A program made the position numbers and the translations under genes. DNA of 64,000 nt, taken from NCBI RefSeq assembly GCF_001514305.1, contig NZ_KQ949077.1, forward strand, positions 343,109-407,108. Reading direction: 5' to 3'. The notes under the pieces are model-generated. The model did no database searches and was not told the origin of the DNA. It saw only the letters and a program-made list of their open reading frames with translations. Positions 26,280 to 34,895 of the stretch are shown here, in pieces. Every line of letters starts with the position of its first letter. Position 1 is the first letter of the stretch. Origin of the DNA: Streptomyces dysideae (lineage in GTDB: Bacteria; Actinomycetota; Actinomycetes; Streptomycetales; Streptomycetaceae).

Positions 26280-26355
26280 GGTGTTCCTGTGTGTCGCTGG
26301 TGTTCCTGTGTGTCGCCGGTGTTCCGGTGTGTCGCCGGTGTTCCGGTTGTTGTCC
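26280..26355. repeat. 19-base tandem repeat, four copies, upstream of the lipoprotein gene
   Basis: Units ggtgttcctgtgtgtcgct, its near-copy, and two ggtgttccggtgtgtcgcc-like units run from 26280 to 26355 in the 169-base gap between two minus-strand genes. Confidence 0.85.
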
Positions 26356-26407
26356 CGCGGACAGCCTGGAGATCGGGGGGAGTGCTACGGCTCGGGGGGC
26401 CTTCCCG

Positions 26408-27187
26408 TCAGGTCATGGCCTGTGTGATGCCGTCCCACAGCCGGGCCCTGGCTTCCAGGGCGAGGGTCGCCGTCTGCACGGCCTCCTGCCAGCGCGTGTC
26501 GTCCGTACCGCAGAGGTCGGCCACCATCTGCATGGCCATCGGGGTGTGCTCCTCGCCGTCGACCTCGATGTGGCGGGCCAGGTAGTCGCAGAAGAGCGGG
26601 AACCGGTCGGTGCCCTCCTCCTTGATCACCTGGTCGAACATGTCCGGGATGAGATCCTCCCGGGAGAAGGCGAAGGCGGCGGCCCGGCAGTGCAGGGGTC
26701 GGTCGGCGATGATGCCGAAGGTCGTGCGCACGAACTCGGCCGCGGGAGCGGGAACCTGGGCGGCGTGCAGCGCCGCCGGCACGTCGTGGCCCTCCGCGAG
26801 CAGTGCCAGGAACGTGTCGATCCGGGTCGTCTCGGCGTCCGCCTCCGTCATGCCCGCGCGGTACAGCTCGAAGTGGCTGGTGAAGCCGCCGTTCAGCTCG
26901 TCGCTCTCCTCGACCAGCACGATGTCGTTGATCAGCCGTCGGCTCACCTCGGAGCCGCGCGGCACCCAGGGGACGTCCACGCACGTCAGGTCCCGCTGCA
27001 GGGACTTGAGAAGTGACATGAAGTCCCACACCGCGAACACATGGTGCTCCATGAACGTCGCCATGTGCGCGCGGCTGCTGATCCGCTGGTAAATCGGATG
27101 AGCGGTGACCTCCTTACGCATGGGTTCGATCGCGGCACGGGCCCGGTCGATTTCCTCGTGGGACATGCTCCAGTCGTATCGGGACAT
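26408..27187 (-). CDS. DUF3050 protein (haem-oxygenase-like fold)
   Basis: A 259-residue soluble all-helical protein. [44 protein letters not shown] and [17 protein letters not shown] identify the DUF3050 family, which has the haem-oxygenase/TenA-like fold. Glu and His residues at EHH, EESDE, SHFE and HIEVDGEEH could form a di-iron site like the HDO oxidases; this is inference. ATG 27187 has AAGGAGAACC just before it. It is divergent from the ABM/ADC-synthase genes across a palindrome, so it is probably part of that cluster and could oxidise an amine or another part of the product. Confidence 0.82.
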   Translation of the reverse strand: MSRYDWSMSHEEIDRARAAIEPMRKEVTAHPIYQRISSRAHMATFMEHHVFAVWDFMSLLKSLQRDLTCVDVPWVPRGSEVSRRLINDIVLVEESDELNGGFTSHFELYRAGMTEADAETTRIDTFLALLAEGHDVPAALHAAQVPAPAAEFVRTTFGIIADRPLHCRAAAFAFSREDLIPDMFDQVIKEEGTDRFPLFCDYLARHIEVDGEEHTPMAMQMVADLCGTDDTRWQEAVQTATLALEARARLWDGITQAMT

Positions 27188-27270
27188 GGTTCTCCTTCGC
27201 TTTTCCGGACGTACGGGGCGGCAATCTTCAGTCATTTACAGATCGGTCGGCAAGCGCTTGAAGGAATCCC

Positions 27271-27292
27271 GTAAGGGTTACGTAATACTTAC
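27271..27292. promoter_or_regulatory. 22-base imperfect palindrome, candidate operator
   Basis: gtaag-gg-ttacgtaa-ta-cttac is symmetric at 18 of 22 positions. It sits midway in the 231-base, unusually AT-rich gap between the DUF3050 and ABM genes. A regulator bound here could govern both directions. Confidence 0.5.
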
Positions 27293-27418
27293 CGTTGGTA
27301 GCCTTCGACAGGAGGCGGCAAGGCTCCCGAAAGGGCAACAAAGAGATACGTTCCGGACAGTCGAAAAATCTTCGTCGAATCTTTGAACGCGGGGACTTCC
27401 TTTCCCGTACTCGTCGGC

Positions 27419-27997
27419 GTGACCAGTAATCCCGTCACCGTCACCGTGGCCTTTCACGTGGTGCCGGGCCGTGAGGCCGACTTTCATTCCTGGGGGTGGG
27501 CGCTGCTGGGCGCGAGCGCTCAGCAGCCGGGGTTTCTCGGGGGTGGCGTCCTTGTCGACGGAGAGGCGGAGTGGCATGTGGTCTATCGCTTCGCCAGCGA
27601 GGGCGCGGCCCTGGCCTGGGAGAACTCGAGCACTCGGGCACAACTGGACACCCGGGCGGCACAGCTCGCCCAGGAGACGGGGCGCCGACGGGTACGGGGT
27701 TCCAAGGCATGGTTCGAGGCGCAGACCCCCACCCCGGCCACGCCGGCCCCGCCGTCGAAATGGAAGCTGTGGTTCGTGAATATGAGCGCGGTGTTCCCGC
27801 CGGTGCTCCTGTTCAATGTGACCGTGCTCCCCTATCTCGACAGCCTGAATGCGCTCATCCGCACGCTGCTGTTGTGCCTGAGCGTAACAGCCCTTGTCAC
27901 CTGGATTCTCATGCCGCGCCTTCAGCGTTTCTTCCGGAAGTGGCTGTATCCACCGCTCCAGGCGCTCCGCGGACGACACAAACGACGCACCGCGTAG
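27419..27997 (+). CDS. ABM-domain protein with C-terminal membrane helices
   Basis: A 192-residue protein. Residues 1-95 (VTVTVAFHVVPGREADFHSWGWALLGASAQQPGFLGG) form an antibiotic-biosynthesis-monooxygenase-type ferredoxin fold. Then comes a Pro/Thr linker and two membrane helices (FPPVLLFNVTVLPYL and TLLLCLSVTALVTWILMP) with a basic tail. The ABM fold may act as a small cofactor-free oxygenase or merely bind ligands. GTG 27419 is placed at the domain start; a TTG at 27383 is possible, and neither has a good Shine-Dalgarno. It is 30 bases upstream of the ADC synthase gene, likely the first gene of its operon. Confidence 0.75.
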   Translation: MTSNPVTVTVAFHVVPGREADFHSWGWALLGASAQQPGFLGGGVLVDGEAEWHVVYRFASEGAALAWENSSTRAQLDTRAAQLAQETGRRRVRGSKAWFEAQTPTPATPAPPSKWKLWFVNMSAVFPPVLLFNVTVLPYLDSLNALIRTLLLCLSVTALVTWILMPRLQRFFRKWLYPPLQALRGRHKRRTA

Positions 27998-28027
27998 GCC
28001 CGAGAACGATCAAAGGAAGGTGGGCGG

Positions 28028-30391
28028 ATGAAGACCCTGCTCATCGACAATTACGACTCGTACACGTACAACCTGTTCCAGCTGATCGCCGAGGTCAACG
28101 GCGAGGAGCCGCTGGTGATCCGCAATGACGCCCCCGTCGACGGTGTTCCGGATCTTGCGGAATTCGACAACGTGGTGGTGTCGCCGGGTCCCGGACACCC
28201 GGGTGAGTCCCGCGACTTCGGCATCAGCGCCCGGGTGCTCGCCGAGTCCTCCCTTCCCGTCCTCGGCGTCTGCCTGGGCCACCAGGGGATCGCGCTCGGG
28301 GAGGGGGGCCGGGTGGCGTCCGCCCCGCACCCCCGGCACGGGCATCTGACCTCGGTCCGGCACGACGGACAGGACCTTTTCCAGGGGCTGCCGCAGAACT
28401 TCACCGCGGTCCGCTACCACTCGCTGTCCGTGCGCGAGCCGCTGCCCGAGACCCTGGAGGCCACCGCCTGGGCGGAGGACGGCGTCCTGATGGGGCTGCG
28501 GCACCGCGCCCGGCCGCTGTGGGGCGTGCAGTTCCACCCGGAGTCCGTGCTCACCGAGTACGGCCACCGCATGCTCGTGAACTTCCGCAACCTCACGGCC
28601 GAGCGGGCCCGCAAGCCCCGTACGAAGAACACCGCGGTGCCGCCGTCGGACGCGGTCGTCCCGCGCGGCGAGGCCTCCCCGGCCGTCCCGCGGCCCGCGG
28701 CCGGCTCGTCCCACGCGGTCGTTCCCCGCCCCCGGCGCTCCGGCCGGCCGGCCACCTACCGGCTGCACACCCGCCGGATCGCCGGAACGGTCGACGCGGA
28801 GGCCGCGTTCACCCGGATGTACGCCACCTCTCCGCGCGCGTTCTGGCTGGACAGCGCCCTGGTCGAGGAGGGGCGGTCCCGCTTCTCCTTCCTGGGTGAC
28901 GACAGCGGCCCGCTCGCCGAGTTCGTGCGGTACGACGTCGATACCGGCCGCTGCGAGATCGAGCGGGCCGGACGGCCCCCGCGCCAGGTCCGGGCGAGCG
29001 TCTTCGACTACCTCAAGCGGCAGCTGACCAGTCGACACGTGGATGCCACGGGGCTGCCCTTCGACTTCACCGGCGGCTACGTCGGCTACTTCGGCTACGA
29101 GATGAAGGCCGACTGCGGCTCACCCAACCGCCACCGGGCCAAGACGCCGGACGCCTGCTGGCTGTTCGCCGACCGGCTGATCGCGGTGGACCACCAGGAG
29201 GGCTTCACCTACGCCGTCTGTGTGGCGGAGGACACCCCGCAGGCCGCGCGGGAGGCCACCGACTGGCTGGAGAGCGCGCTGGCCCAGCTCACCTTCGTAT
29301 GCGACGAGAGCGACCAACTGGCCCTGCCCGTACGGGCCGAGGCCGACCTTCATGCCGTCGAACCATGGCTGGCCCGTGACCGGGCGACGTATCTGGCGGA
29401 CATCGAGGCCTGCCAGCAGCAGTTGCGGGCGGGCACGAGTTACGAGATCTGCCTCACCAACGCCGCCCGGTTACCCGCCCCGACCGACGCGTACGGCTTC
29501 TACCGGGTGCTGCGCCGCGTCAACCCGGCGCCGTACGCGGCCTTCCTGAGGTTCGGGGACCTCGACGTGGCCGGCTCCTCCCCCGAGCGTTTCCTGCGGG
29601 TCACCCGGGACGGCGTCGCCGAGGCCAAGCCGATCAAGGGCACCGCGCCGCGCGGGAACGGGGCGGCGGAGGACGTCCGGCTGCGGGACGCGCTGGTGGC
29701 GGACGCCAAGACGCGGGCCGAGAACCTGATGATCGTCGACCTGCTCCGCAACGACCTGGGGCGGGTCTGCCGGACCGGTTCGGTGCGCGTCACCAGGCTC
29801 ATGGCCACCGAGACGTACGCGACCGTGCACCAGCTCGTCTCCACCGTCGAGGGCCGGCTGCGTGCGGGCACGGACGCGGTGGACTGCGTCCGCGCCTGCT
29901 TCCCGGGCGGGTCGATGACCGGCGCGCCGAAGCTGCGCACCATGGAGATCATCGACTCACTGGAGACCGAGGCCCGCGGCGTCTATTCCGGCGCCCTCGG
30001 CTACCTGGGGTGCAGCGGTGGCGCGGACCTCAGCATCGTCATCCGTACGGCCGTCATCGGGGACGCTCTGATGCGGATGGGCGCCGGCGGCGCGATCGTC
30101 CTCGACTCCGATCCGGAGGCGGAGTACGACGAGATGCTGCTGAAGACCGCGGCCCAGATGCGGGCCCTGCGGGAGCATGCCGCGGCGAGGACGGGGCCGG
30201 CCCCGGAGGCGGGGCCGCTTCCGACACGGGTGGGGGCGCCCATGGATGTGGCGGCTGCCCCGGCACGCCGGGAGGCCGAGGCCGTCCAAGTGAGAGCCAC
30301 CGACAACCACCGGACCCCCACCCCCGCACCCACCGGCCCGCACCGCAACCCCAGCGGCAGCGCGGTCGCCGTGGAGGAGGTGGCCCGATGA
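28028..30391 (+). CDS. pabAB: Fused aminodeoxychorismate synthase (PabA-PabB)
   Basis: A 787-residue bifunctional enzyme making 4-amino-4-deoxychorismate from chorismate and glutamine. Residues 1-195 are the glutamine amidotransferase: Cys82 in GVCLGHQG, His170 and Glu172 in GVQFHPES. A linker follows, then the chorismate-binding subunit. It has Lys537 in PIKGTAPRG, the lysine typical of aminodeoxychorismate synthase (anthranilate synthase has PIAGT), and ENLMIVDLLRNDLGRVC and FPGGSMTGAPK. Fused forms are typical of antibiotic PABA pathways, though fused housekeeping enzymes exist. Leu482 is a TTA codon, so translation should need bldA tRNA. It ends ATGA-coupled to the ligase gene. Confidence 0.92.
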   Translation: MKTLLIDNYDSYTYNLFQLIAEVNGEEPLVIRNDAPVDGVPDLAEFDNVVVSPGPGHPGESRDFGISARVLAESSLPVLGVCLGHQGIALGEGGRVASAPHPRHGHLTSVRHDGQDLFQGLPQNFTAVRYHSLSVREPLPETLEATAWAEDGVLMGLRHRARPLWGVQFHPESVLTEYGHRMLVNFRNLTAERARKPRTKNTAVPPSDAVVPRGEASPAVPRPAAGSSHAVVPRPRRSGRPATYRLHTRRIAGTVDAEAAFTRMYATSPRAFWLDSALVEEGRSRFSFLGDDSGPLAEFVRYDVDTGRCEIERAGRPPRQVRASVFDYLKRQLTSRHVDATGLPFDFTGGYVGYFGYEMKADCGSPNRHRAKTPDACWLFADRLIAVDHQEGFTYAVCVAEDTPQAAREATDWLESALAQLTFVCDESDQLALPVRAEADLHAVEPWLARDRATYLADIEACQQQLRAGTSYEICLTNAARLPAPTDAYGFYRVLRRVNPAPYAAFLRFGDLDVAGSSPERFLRVTRDGVAEAKPIKGTAPRGNGAAEDVRLRDALVADAKTRAENLMIVDLLRNDLGRVCRTGSVRVTRLMATETYATVHQLVSTVEGRLRAGTDAVDCVRACFPGGSMTGAPKLRTMEIIDSLETEARGVYSGALGYLGCSGGADLSIVIRTAVIGDALMRMGAGGAIVLDSDPEAEYDEMLLKTAAQMRALREHAAARTGPAPEAGPLPTRVGAPMDVAAAPARREAEAVQVRATDNHRTPTPAPTGPHRNPSGSAVAVEEVAR

Positions 30392-32034
30392 CGATCCCGC
30401 AGTCCGCGACGGCCCCGTGTTCTTCCGCTGCCCGGGGTCCGGTATCGGCCCCGCACACCACCGCCTCCCCACCACTCACACCGGCCCCGGCCGCCCAGCC
30501 CGACGCCACTCACCGCCCCGCTCCGCCCCCGGCCGACGCGGCCGCCACCGGCAATCTCGCGGCCCATCTCGCCGACCTCGCCGAGCGGCGCCGGTGGGCC
30601 GAGCGGCCCGCCTTCCACCAGGGCCACCGGGCGTGGACCCACGGCGAGGTGCACGACCTCGCCGCCCGGGCGGCCACCGTGCTCGCCGACCATGGTGTGG
30701 GCCCGGGCGACCGGGTGCTGCTCGCGTTGCCCGACGGGCTCGCCTGGGTGACGGCCTTCCTCGCGGCCGCCCGCCTCGGTGCCGTCGCCGTCCTGGTCAA
30801 CCCCGAACTTCCCGCCGCCGACCACACGTTCATGGCCGAGGACACCGATGCCGTGCTGTGCCTCACGGGACCGGGCCTCGACGAGCGGCCGGGCCGTTTC
30901 GGCGGTCGGGCGTGCCTGGGCGCCGACCAGTTCGTCGCGCTCACCCCGACCGCCCGGCCGGCCACCGCTCACCCGGTCGACGCGCACACGCCCCTGTACA
31001 TCCAGTACACCTCCGGCACCACGGGCCGTCCCAAGGGCGTCGTGCACGTCCACGGCGATCCGAAGACGTACCACGACCTCATCGGCCGGCGGCTGCTGCG
31101 GATCACCCAGGACGACGTCACTCTCTCGGTGTCCAAGCTGTACTTCGCCTACGGCTTCGGCAACGCCTTCGTCTTCCCGCTCTTCTCCGGCTCCTCCGCC
31201 GTACTGACCGACCGGCGTCCGACCCCGGCCGCGGTCGACGAGCTGGTCGCCCGGCACCGGGTGACCCTGCTCTACTCCGTGCCCTCCGCGTACGCCGCCC
31301 TGGTGACCGACCGGGGCAGCGGGCACGCGGCCTGCTTCGCCTCGGTGCGGGCCGCGGTGTCGGCCGGCGAGGGCATGCCGGACGGGCTGGGGAGGCGGGT
31401 CACCGAGCTGCTCGGGGCGCCGGTACTGGAGCAGATCGGCTCCACCGAGGCCGGCCACGCGTTCTGCGCCAACAGCTTCCGGCACAACCACCCGGGCACC
31501 GTCGGCCGTCCCGTCCCCGGCTTCGAGGTGGAGCTGCGCGACCGTGCCGGACGGCCGGTTCCGGACGGGGCGGAGGGCGAACTGTGGGTGCGCGGGCCGA
31601 CGTTGACGTCCGGTTACCTGAACCGGCCCGAGGAGACGGAGCGCACGCTGGTCGGCGGCTGGCTGGCCACCCGTGACCGGGCGTGCCGTGAACCGGACGG
31701 CAGCTACCGGCACCTGGGCCGTGCCGACGACATGGAGATGGTCGGCGGCATCACCGTCTCCCCGCTGGAGGTGGAGGCCGTTCTGCGGACCCACCCGGCG
31801 GTGAAGGAGGTCGCGGTCGCGGCCGTCACCGACGGTCACGGCGCCGGCCGGCTGCGCGCCTTCGTCGTGCCCGCCACTCCGGTACCGGCCGGCCTGGAGA
31901 CCGGCCTCATCCGGCTGGCCAGGGAGCACCTCGCGGCCTTCAAGGTCCCCAGGAGCGTCAGTCTCGTGTCGTCCCTGCCCCGCACCCCGACCGGCAAGCT
32001 CCGCCGCCACCTGGTCCGCCAAGGCGCCTGGTGA
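30388..32034 (+). CDS. Adenylate-forming ligase, benzoate-CoA-ligase type
   Basis: A 548-residue ANL-superfamily enzyme. It has a ~50-residue Pro/Ala/Thr-rich N-terminal extension. The P-loop is YIQYTSGTTGRPKGVVHVHGD; LYFAYGFGNAFVFPLFSG and LEQIGSTEAGHAFCANS follow benzoate/4-hydroxybenzoate-CoA ligases closely. The C-terminal hinge and catalytic lysine are LGRADDMEMVGGITVSP and TPTGKLRRHL. It would adenylate an aryl acid and pass it to CoA or a carrier. Given the PABA synthase directly upstream (ATGA overlap), 4-aminobenzoate is the likely substrate. No carrier protein or polyketide synthase is nearby. Confidence 0.88.
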   Translation: MTIPQSATAPCSSAARGPVSAPHTTASPPLTPAPAAQPDATHRPAPPPADAAATGNLAAHLADLAERRRWAERPAFHQGHRAWTHGEVHDLAARAATVLADHGVGPGDRVLLALPDGLAWVTAFLAAARLGAVAVLVNPELPAADHTFMAEDTDAVLCLTGPGLDERPGRFGGRACLGADQFVALTPTARPATAHPVDAHTPLYIQYTSGTTGRPKGVVHVHGDPKTYHDLIGRRLLRITQDDVTLSVSKLYFAYGFGNAFVFPLFSGSSAVLTDRRPTPAAVDELVARHRVTLLYSVPSAYAALVTDRGSGHAACFASVRAAVSAGEGMPDGLGRRVTELLGAPVLEQIGSTEAGHAFCANSFRHNHPGTVGRPVPGFEVELRDRAGRPVPDGAEGELWVRGPTLTSGYLNRPEETERTLVGGWLATRDRACREPDGSYRHLGRADDMEMVGGITVSPLEVEAVLRTHPAVKEVAVAAVTDGHGAGRLRAFVVPATPVPAGLETGLIRLAREHLAAFKVPRSVSLVSSLPRTPTGKLRRHLVRQGAW

Positions 32035-32057
32035 CCGTGTCAGAGAGGAACTGTCAC

Positions 32058-33623
32058 ATGCCACAGCACCAACTGCTCGCCGACCGCGGCTTCTATCTGG
32101 GGCCCCTGTTCCGGCAGGCGGCGGACCGGCACGGAGCCGTCTTCGTCACCCTGGACCGGCCGTTGGACGTCCGCCCCGACCTCGGAACCGATCTCAGCTA
32201 CCCGGTGCTGGCCGACGTGGTCGAGGAGTTGTCCGGCCGGCTGTGGGAGGCCGGGGTACGGCCCTCGGAGCAGGTGGTCGTGCACAAGACGGACAACGTC
32301 GACATCGTGCTGCTGACCTGTGCCGTCTCCCGCATCGGTGCCGTCCCCGTGCTGCTGTCGCCCGCCCTGGCCGGTCCCGTGGTCGGGCAGTTGCTCGAAC
32401 GGCTCCAGCGGCCCTGGCTGATCACCGACGGGGCCAAGCTGGACGGGCCTCTGAAGGACGTCGGGATATCGGGGCTCGTACGGCAGACGCTCTCCGTGGA
32501 CGACTCCCCCGCGGCCGTCCCCCTGGAGAAGTTCGCGGCCGCCGAACCGCCCGCCCCGGTACGGCTGCACCCCCGCGAGCCCTCCCTCATCACCCACAGC
32601 TCGGGCACCACCGGTGTCCCCAAGCTCGCCGTGCACTGCCCGAACTCGATGTGGAACCGGCTCGTACCGCAGCAGGCGATGGGCTGGCCCACCCGCGGCG
32701 AGACCGCGGCACTGCACATGTCCTTCGTGCACTCGCGCTTCTACCATCTGCTCGGCGTCCTGCTGCACTTCGGCAGCCCACTGGTGCTGATCACCGACCC
32801 GGACCCGGCCACGGTGGGACCGCTGCTGGTCCGGCACCGCCCCGGCATCGTCGAGACGCACCCCAACACCTTCGTGCTCTGGGAGGAACTGGCCGACGCG
32901 CCCGGCGCCCCGCTGTCCCGGGTCCGCTCCTACGGCTCCACGTTCGACGCGATCCATCCGCGCACCGTACGGCGGCTGCTGGACGCGTCGAAGCGTCGCT
33001 CGCCCTGGCTGCTCCAGCTGTACGGGCAGAGCGAGACGGGCCCGGTCGCGTTCCAGTGGTTCACCCGGCGCAGCGCCGCCCGCGCGGACGGCCGCCGGGT
33101 CGGGACCGGGATACCGGGCTTCACGCGCGTCCGGGTCACCGATCCCGAGGGCAGGCGGGTCGCGCCCGGCGCGCCCGGCCGGATCGAGGCCCGCACCAGG
33201 GGCCGTATCCTCACCTACCTGGGCATGCGGGAGCGCTACGACCATCAACTCCACGACGGTTGGTGGGAGATGGGCGACATGGGGTACCGCAGCCGCCTGG
33301 GCGCGCTGTATCTGATCGACCGGGAGATCGACCGGATCGACTCGGTGCACAGCAACCTGGAGGTCGAGGACACGCTGATGTCCCGACTGGAGGAGCTGCG
33401 CGAGGTCGTCATCGTGCCCGGCGTGGACGGTGAGCCGGTTCCGGTGGTGTGCGTGCGGGGCGAGCGGCCGCTGGACCCGGAGCGCTGGCGGGAGGCCACG
33501 GCGGATCTGCCGGCGATGGCCGAGCCCCGGCAGTGGCGGTTCGAGGAGCTGCCGATGACGGCCACGTGGAAGGTGAAGCGAGTGGAGATCACCCGCATGC
33601 TGACCGAGAGCACCCGCGCGTGA
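32058..33623 (+). CDS. Second adenylate-forming ligase (acyl-CoA synthetase-like)
   Basis: A 521-residue ANL enzyme, distinct from its neighbour. The P-loop is ITHSSGTTGVPKLAVH and the A5 region is LLQLYGQSETGPVAFQW. The C-terminal end has GWWEMGDMGYRSRLGALYLIDREIDRID, and the A10 lysine lies in MTATWKVKRVEI. Overall it resembles a divergent acyl-CoA or aryl-amide ligase; substrate unknown. ATG 32058 has AGAGGAA 8 bases upstream; a GTG at 32031 that overlaps the previous stop is an alternative. It is coupled downstream to the flavoprotein by GTGA. Confidence 0.85.
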   Translation: MPQHQLLADRGFYLGPLFRQAADRHGAVFVTLDRPLDVRPDLGTDLSYPVLADVVEELSGRLWEAGVRPSEQVVVHKTDNVDIVLLTCAVSRIGAVPVLLSPALAGPVVGQLLERLQRPWLITDGAKLDGPLKDVGISGLVRQTLSVDDSPAAVPLEKFAAAEPPAPVRLHPREPSLITHSSGTTGVPKLAVHCPNSMWNRLVPQQAMGWPTRGETAALHMSFVHSRFYHLLGVLLHFGSPLVLITDPDPATVGPLLVRHRPGIVETHPNTFVLWEELADAPGAPLSRVRSYGSTFDAIHPRTVRRLLDASKRRSPWLLQLYGQSETGPVAFQWFTRRSAARADGRRVGTGIPGFTRVRVTDPEGRRVAPGAPGRIEARTRGRILTYLGMRERYDHQLHDGWWEMGDMGYRSRLGALYLIDREIDRIDSVHSNLEVEDTLMSRLEELREVVIVPGVDGEPVPVVCVRGERPLDPERWREATADLPAMAEPRQWRFEELPMTATWKVKRVEITRMLTESTRA

Positions 33624-34867
33624 ACCCGGACATCGGCCGGGAGCGCCCGGTCATCGTGGTGGGCGCCGGCCCCGTGGGACTGTCGGCGGCGCTCGGGCTG
33701 CGGGCGCGCGGGCTGGACGTCGTGCTGCTGGAAGCGGACCCTGAGGACCGCGAACGGCCGGGCAGCCGGGCCCTGTTCGTGCACCGGGAGACCCTCGGCC
33801 TGCTCGACGGGATGCTGCCGGGGCTGGCCGCCGAGATCACGTCGTACGGGCGGACCTGGCAGACGAAACGCACCCTGTACCGGGGCCGTGAGGTGTACTC
33901 CCGCACCTTCCCGCCGCCCTCCGGCCGCCCGCCCTTCACCAGCCTGCGTCAGGTGGACACCGAGCGCTTCCTGCGCGCGGCCTGCGAGCGGGCCGGGGTG
34001 GACTTCGTGTGGGACACCCGCGTCACCGGCGTGCGGACCACGGAGTCCGGGGTGTCACTGACCACCGAGGGCGGACGGGAGTGGACCGGCGCGTACGCGA
34101 TCGCCGCCGACGGCGCACGCTCCACGGTCCGGCGCGAGTTGGGCATCGCCATGGAGGGCAGCCACGGCGAGGGCTTCCATGTCGTCGTCGACGTGGCCGA
34201 CGTCCCGGGCGCCGAGCTGCCGTTGGAGCGGGTCTTCCACTACGAGCACCCCGGGGTCGGCGGGCGCAGTGTGATGCGGGTGCCGTTCACCGGGGGCTTC
34301 CAGGTCGACCTCCAGTGCAGGGACGACGACATGGAGGAGGAGTACGGCACGGAGGAGGCCGTACGGCGGTGGCTGCCGGCGGTCGTCGGCGACGGGTACG
34401 CGGAACGGATCCTGTGGGTGTCGACGTACCGCTTCCTGCGCAAGGTCGCGGCGTCGTTCACCGATCCGCACCGCCGTGTGCTGCTGGTCGGTGAGGCGGC
34501 GCATCTCTTCCCGCCGTTCGGGGCGCGCGGCATGAACAGCGGCATCGCCGACGCGGCAGCGGCGGCAGATGCAGTCGCGGCAGCGGCGGCAGATGCAGTC
34601 GCGACGGCGGCCGCGGCGGCCATCGCCCGGGGGACGGAGGGGGCGGTCGCGGAGTTCGCGGACGTCCGGCGCACTGCGGGCCTGTTCAACAGCACCGCGG
34701 CCGGCACCGCGCTGGACCACCTGCGGCCCCGGCGCCGGATCGTCCGCGTCAAGCAGCGCGCGGCGGCGGCGCTGGCGCCGGTGCTGCCGTGGTGCGGGGC
34801 GTGGCTGGAGCACGCGCCGTACGGGCCCCGGCACGGGGCGCCCGCGGTCGCGGGCCGCAAGTACTGA
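33620..34867 (+). CDS. FAD-dependent aromatic hydroxylase-like monooxygenase
   Basis: A 415-residue single-component flavin monooxygenase of the p-hydroxybenzoate hydroxylase class. The Rossmann motif is VVGAGPVGLSAALGLRARG with Glu at the strand end (LLEAD). The second motif, AYAIAADGARSTVRRELGI, matches the DG fingerprint. The third, usually GDAAH, is GEAAHLFPPFGARGMNSGIADA with Glu292. A perfect 24-base duplication (34556-34603) adds eight residues right after this motif. In the cluster it could hydroxylate or oxidatively decarboxylate an aminobenzoate. GTG start overlaps the ligase stop. Confidence 0.88.
   Translation: MNPDIGRERPVIVVGAGPVGLSAALGLRARGLDVVLLEADPEDRERPGSRALFVHRETLGLLDGMLPGLAAEITSYGRTWQTKRTLYRGREVYSRTFPPPSGRPPFTSLRQVDTERFLRAACERAGVDFVWDTRVTGVRTTESGVSLTTEGGREWTGAYAIAADGARSTVRRELGIAMEGSHGEGFHVVVDVADVPGAELPLERVFHYEHPGVGGRSVMRVPFTGGFQVDLQCRDDDMEEEYGTEEAVRRWLPAVVGDGYAERILWVSTYRFLRKVAASFTDPHRRVLLVGEAAHLFPPFGARGMNSGIADAAAAADAVAAAAADAVATAAAAAIARGTEGAVAEFADVRRTAGLFNSTAAGTALDHLRPRRRIVRVKQRAAAALAPVLPWCGAWLEHAPYGPRHGAPAVAGRKY
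34556..34603 (+). repeat. Perfect 24-base tandem duplication in the monooxygenase gene
   Basis: gcagcggcggcagatgcagt plus cgcg occurs twice in succession, in frame. It gives a duplicated Ala-rich octapeptide after the FAD-binding GMNSGIAD motif. Confidence 0.9.
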
Positions 34868-34895
34868 GCAGACATCGAGTACCGAGGAGGAGCGA

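Noticed and set aside
26280..26355. CRISPR-like array
   Set aside because: The 19-base units are directly adjacent with no unique spacers; this is a simple tandem repeat.
28028..30391. Anthranilate synthase or phenazine-type PhzE
   Set aside because: The PIKGT lysine motif indicates aminodeoxychorismate synthase; anthranilate-type enzymes have PIAGT, and the amidotransferase is N-terminal here.
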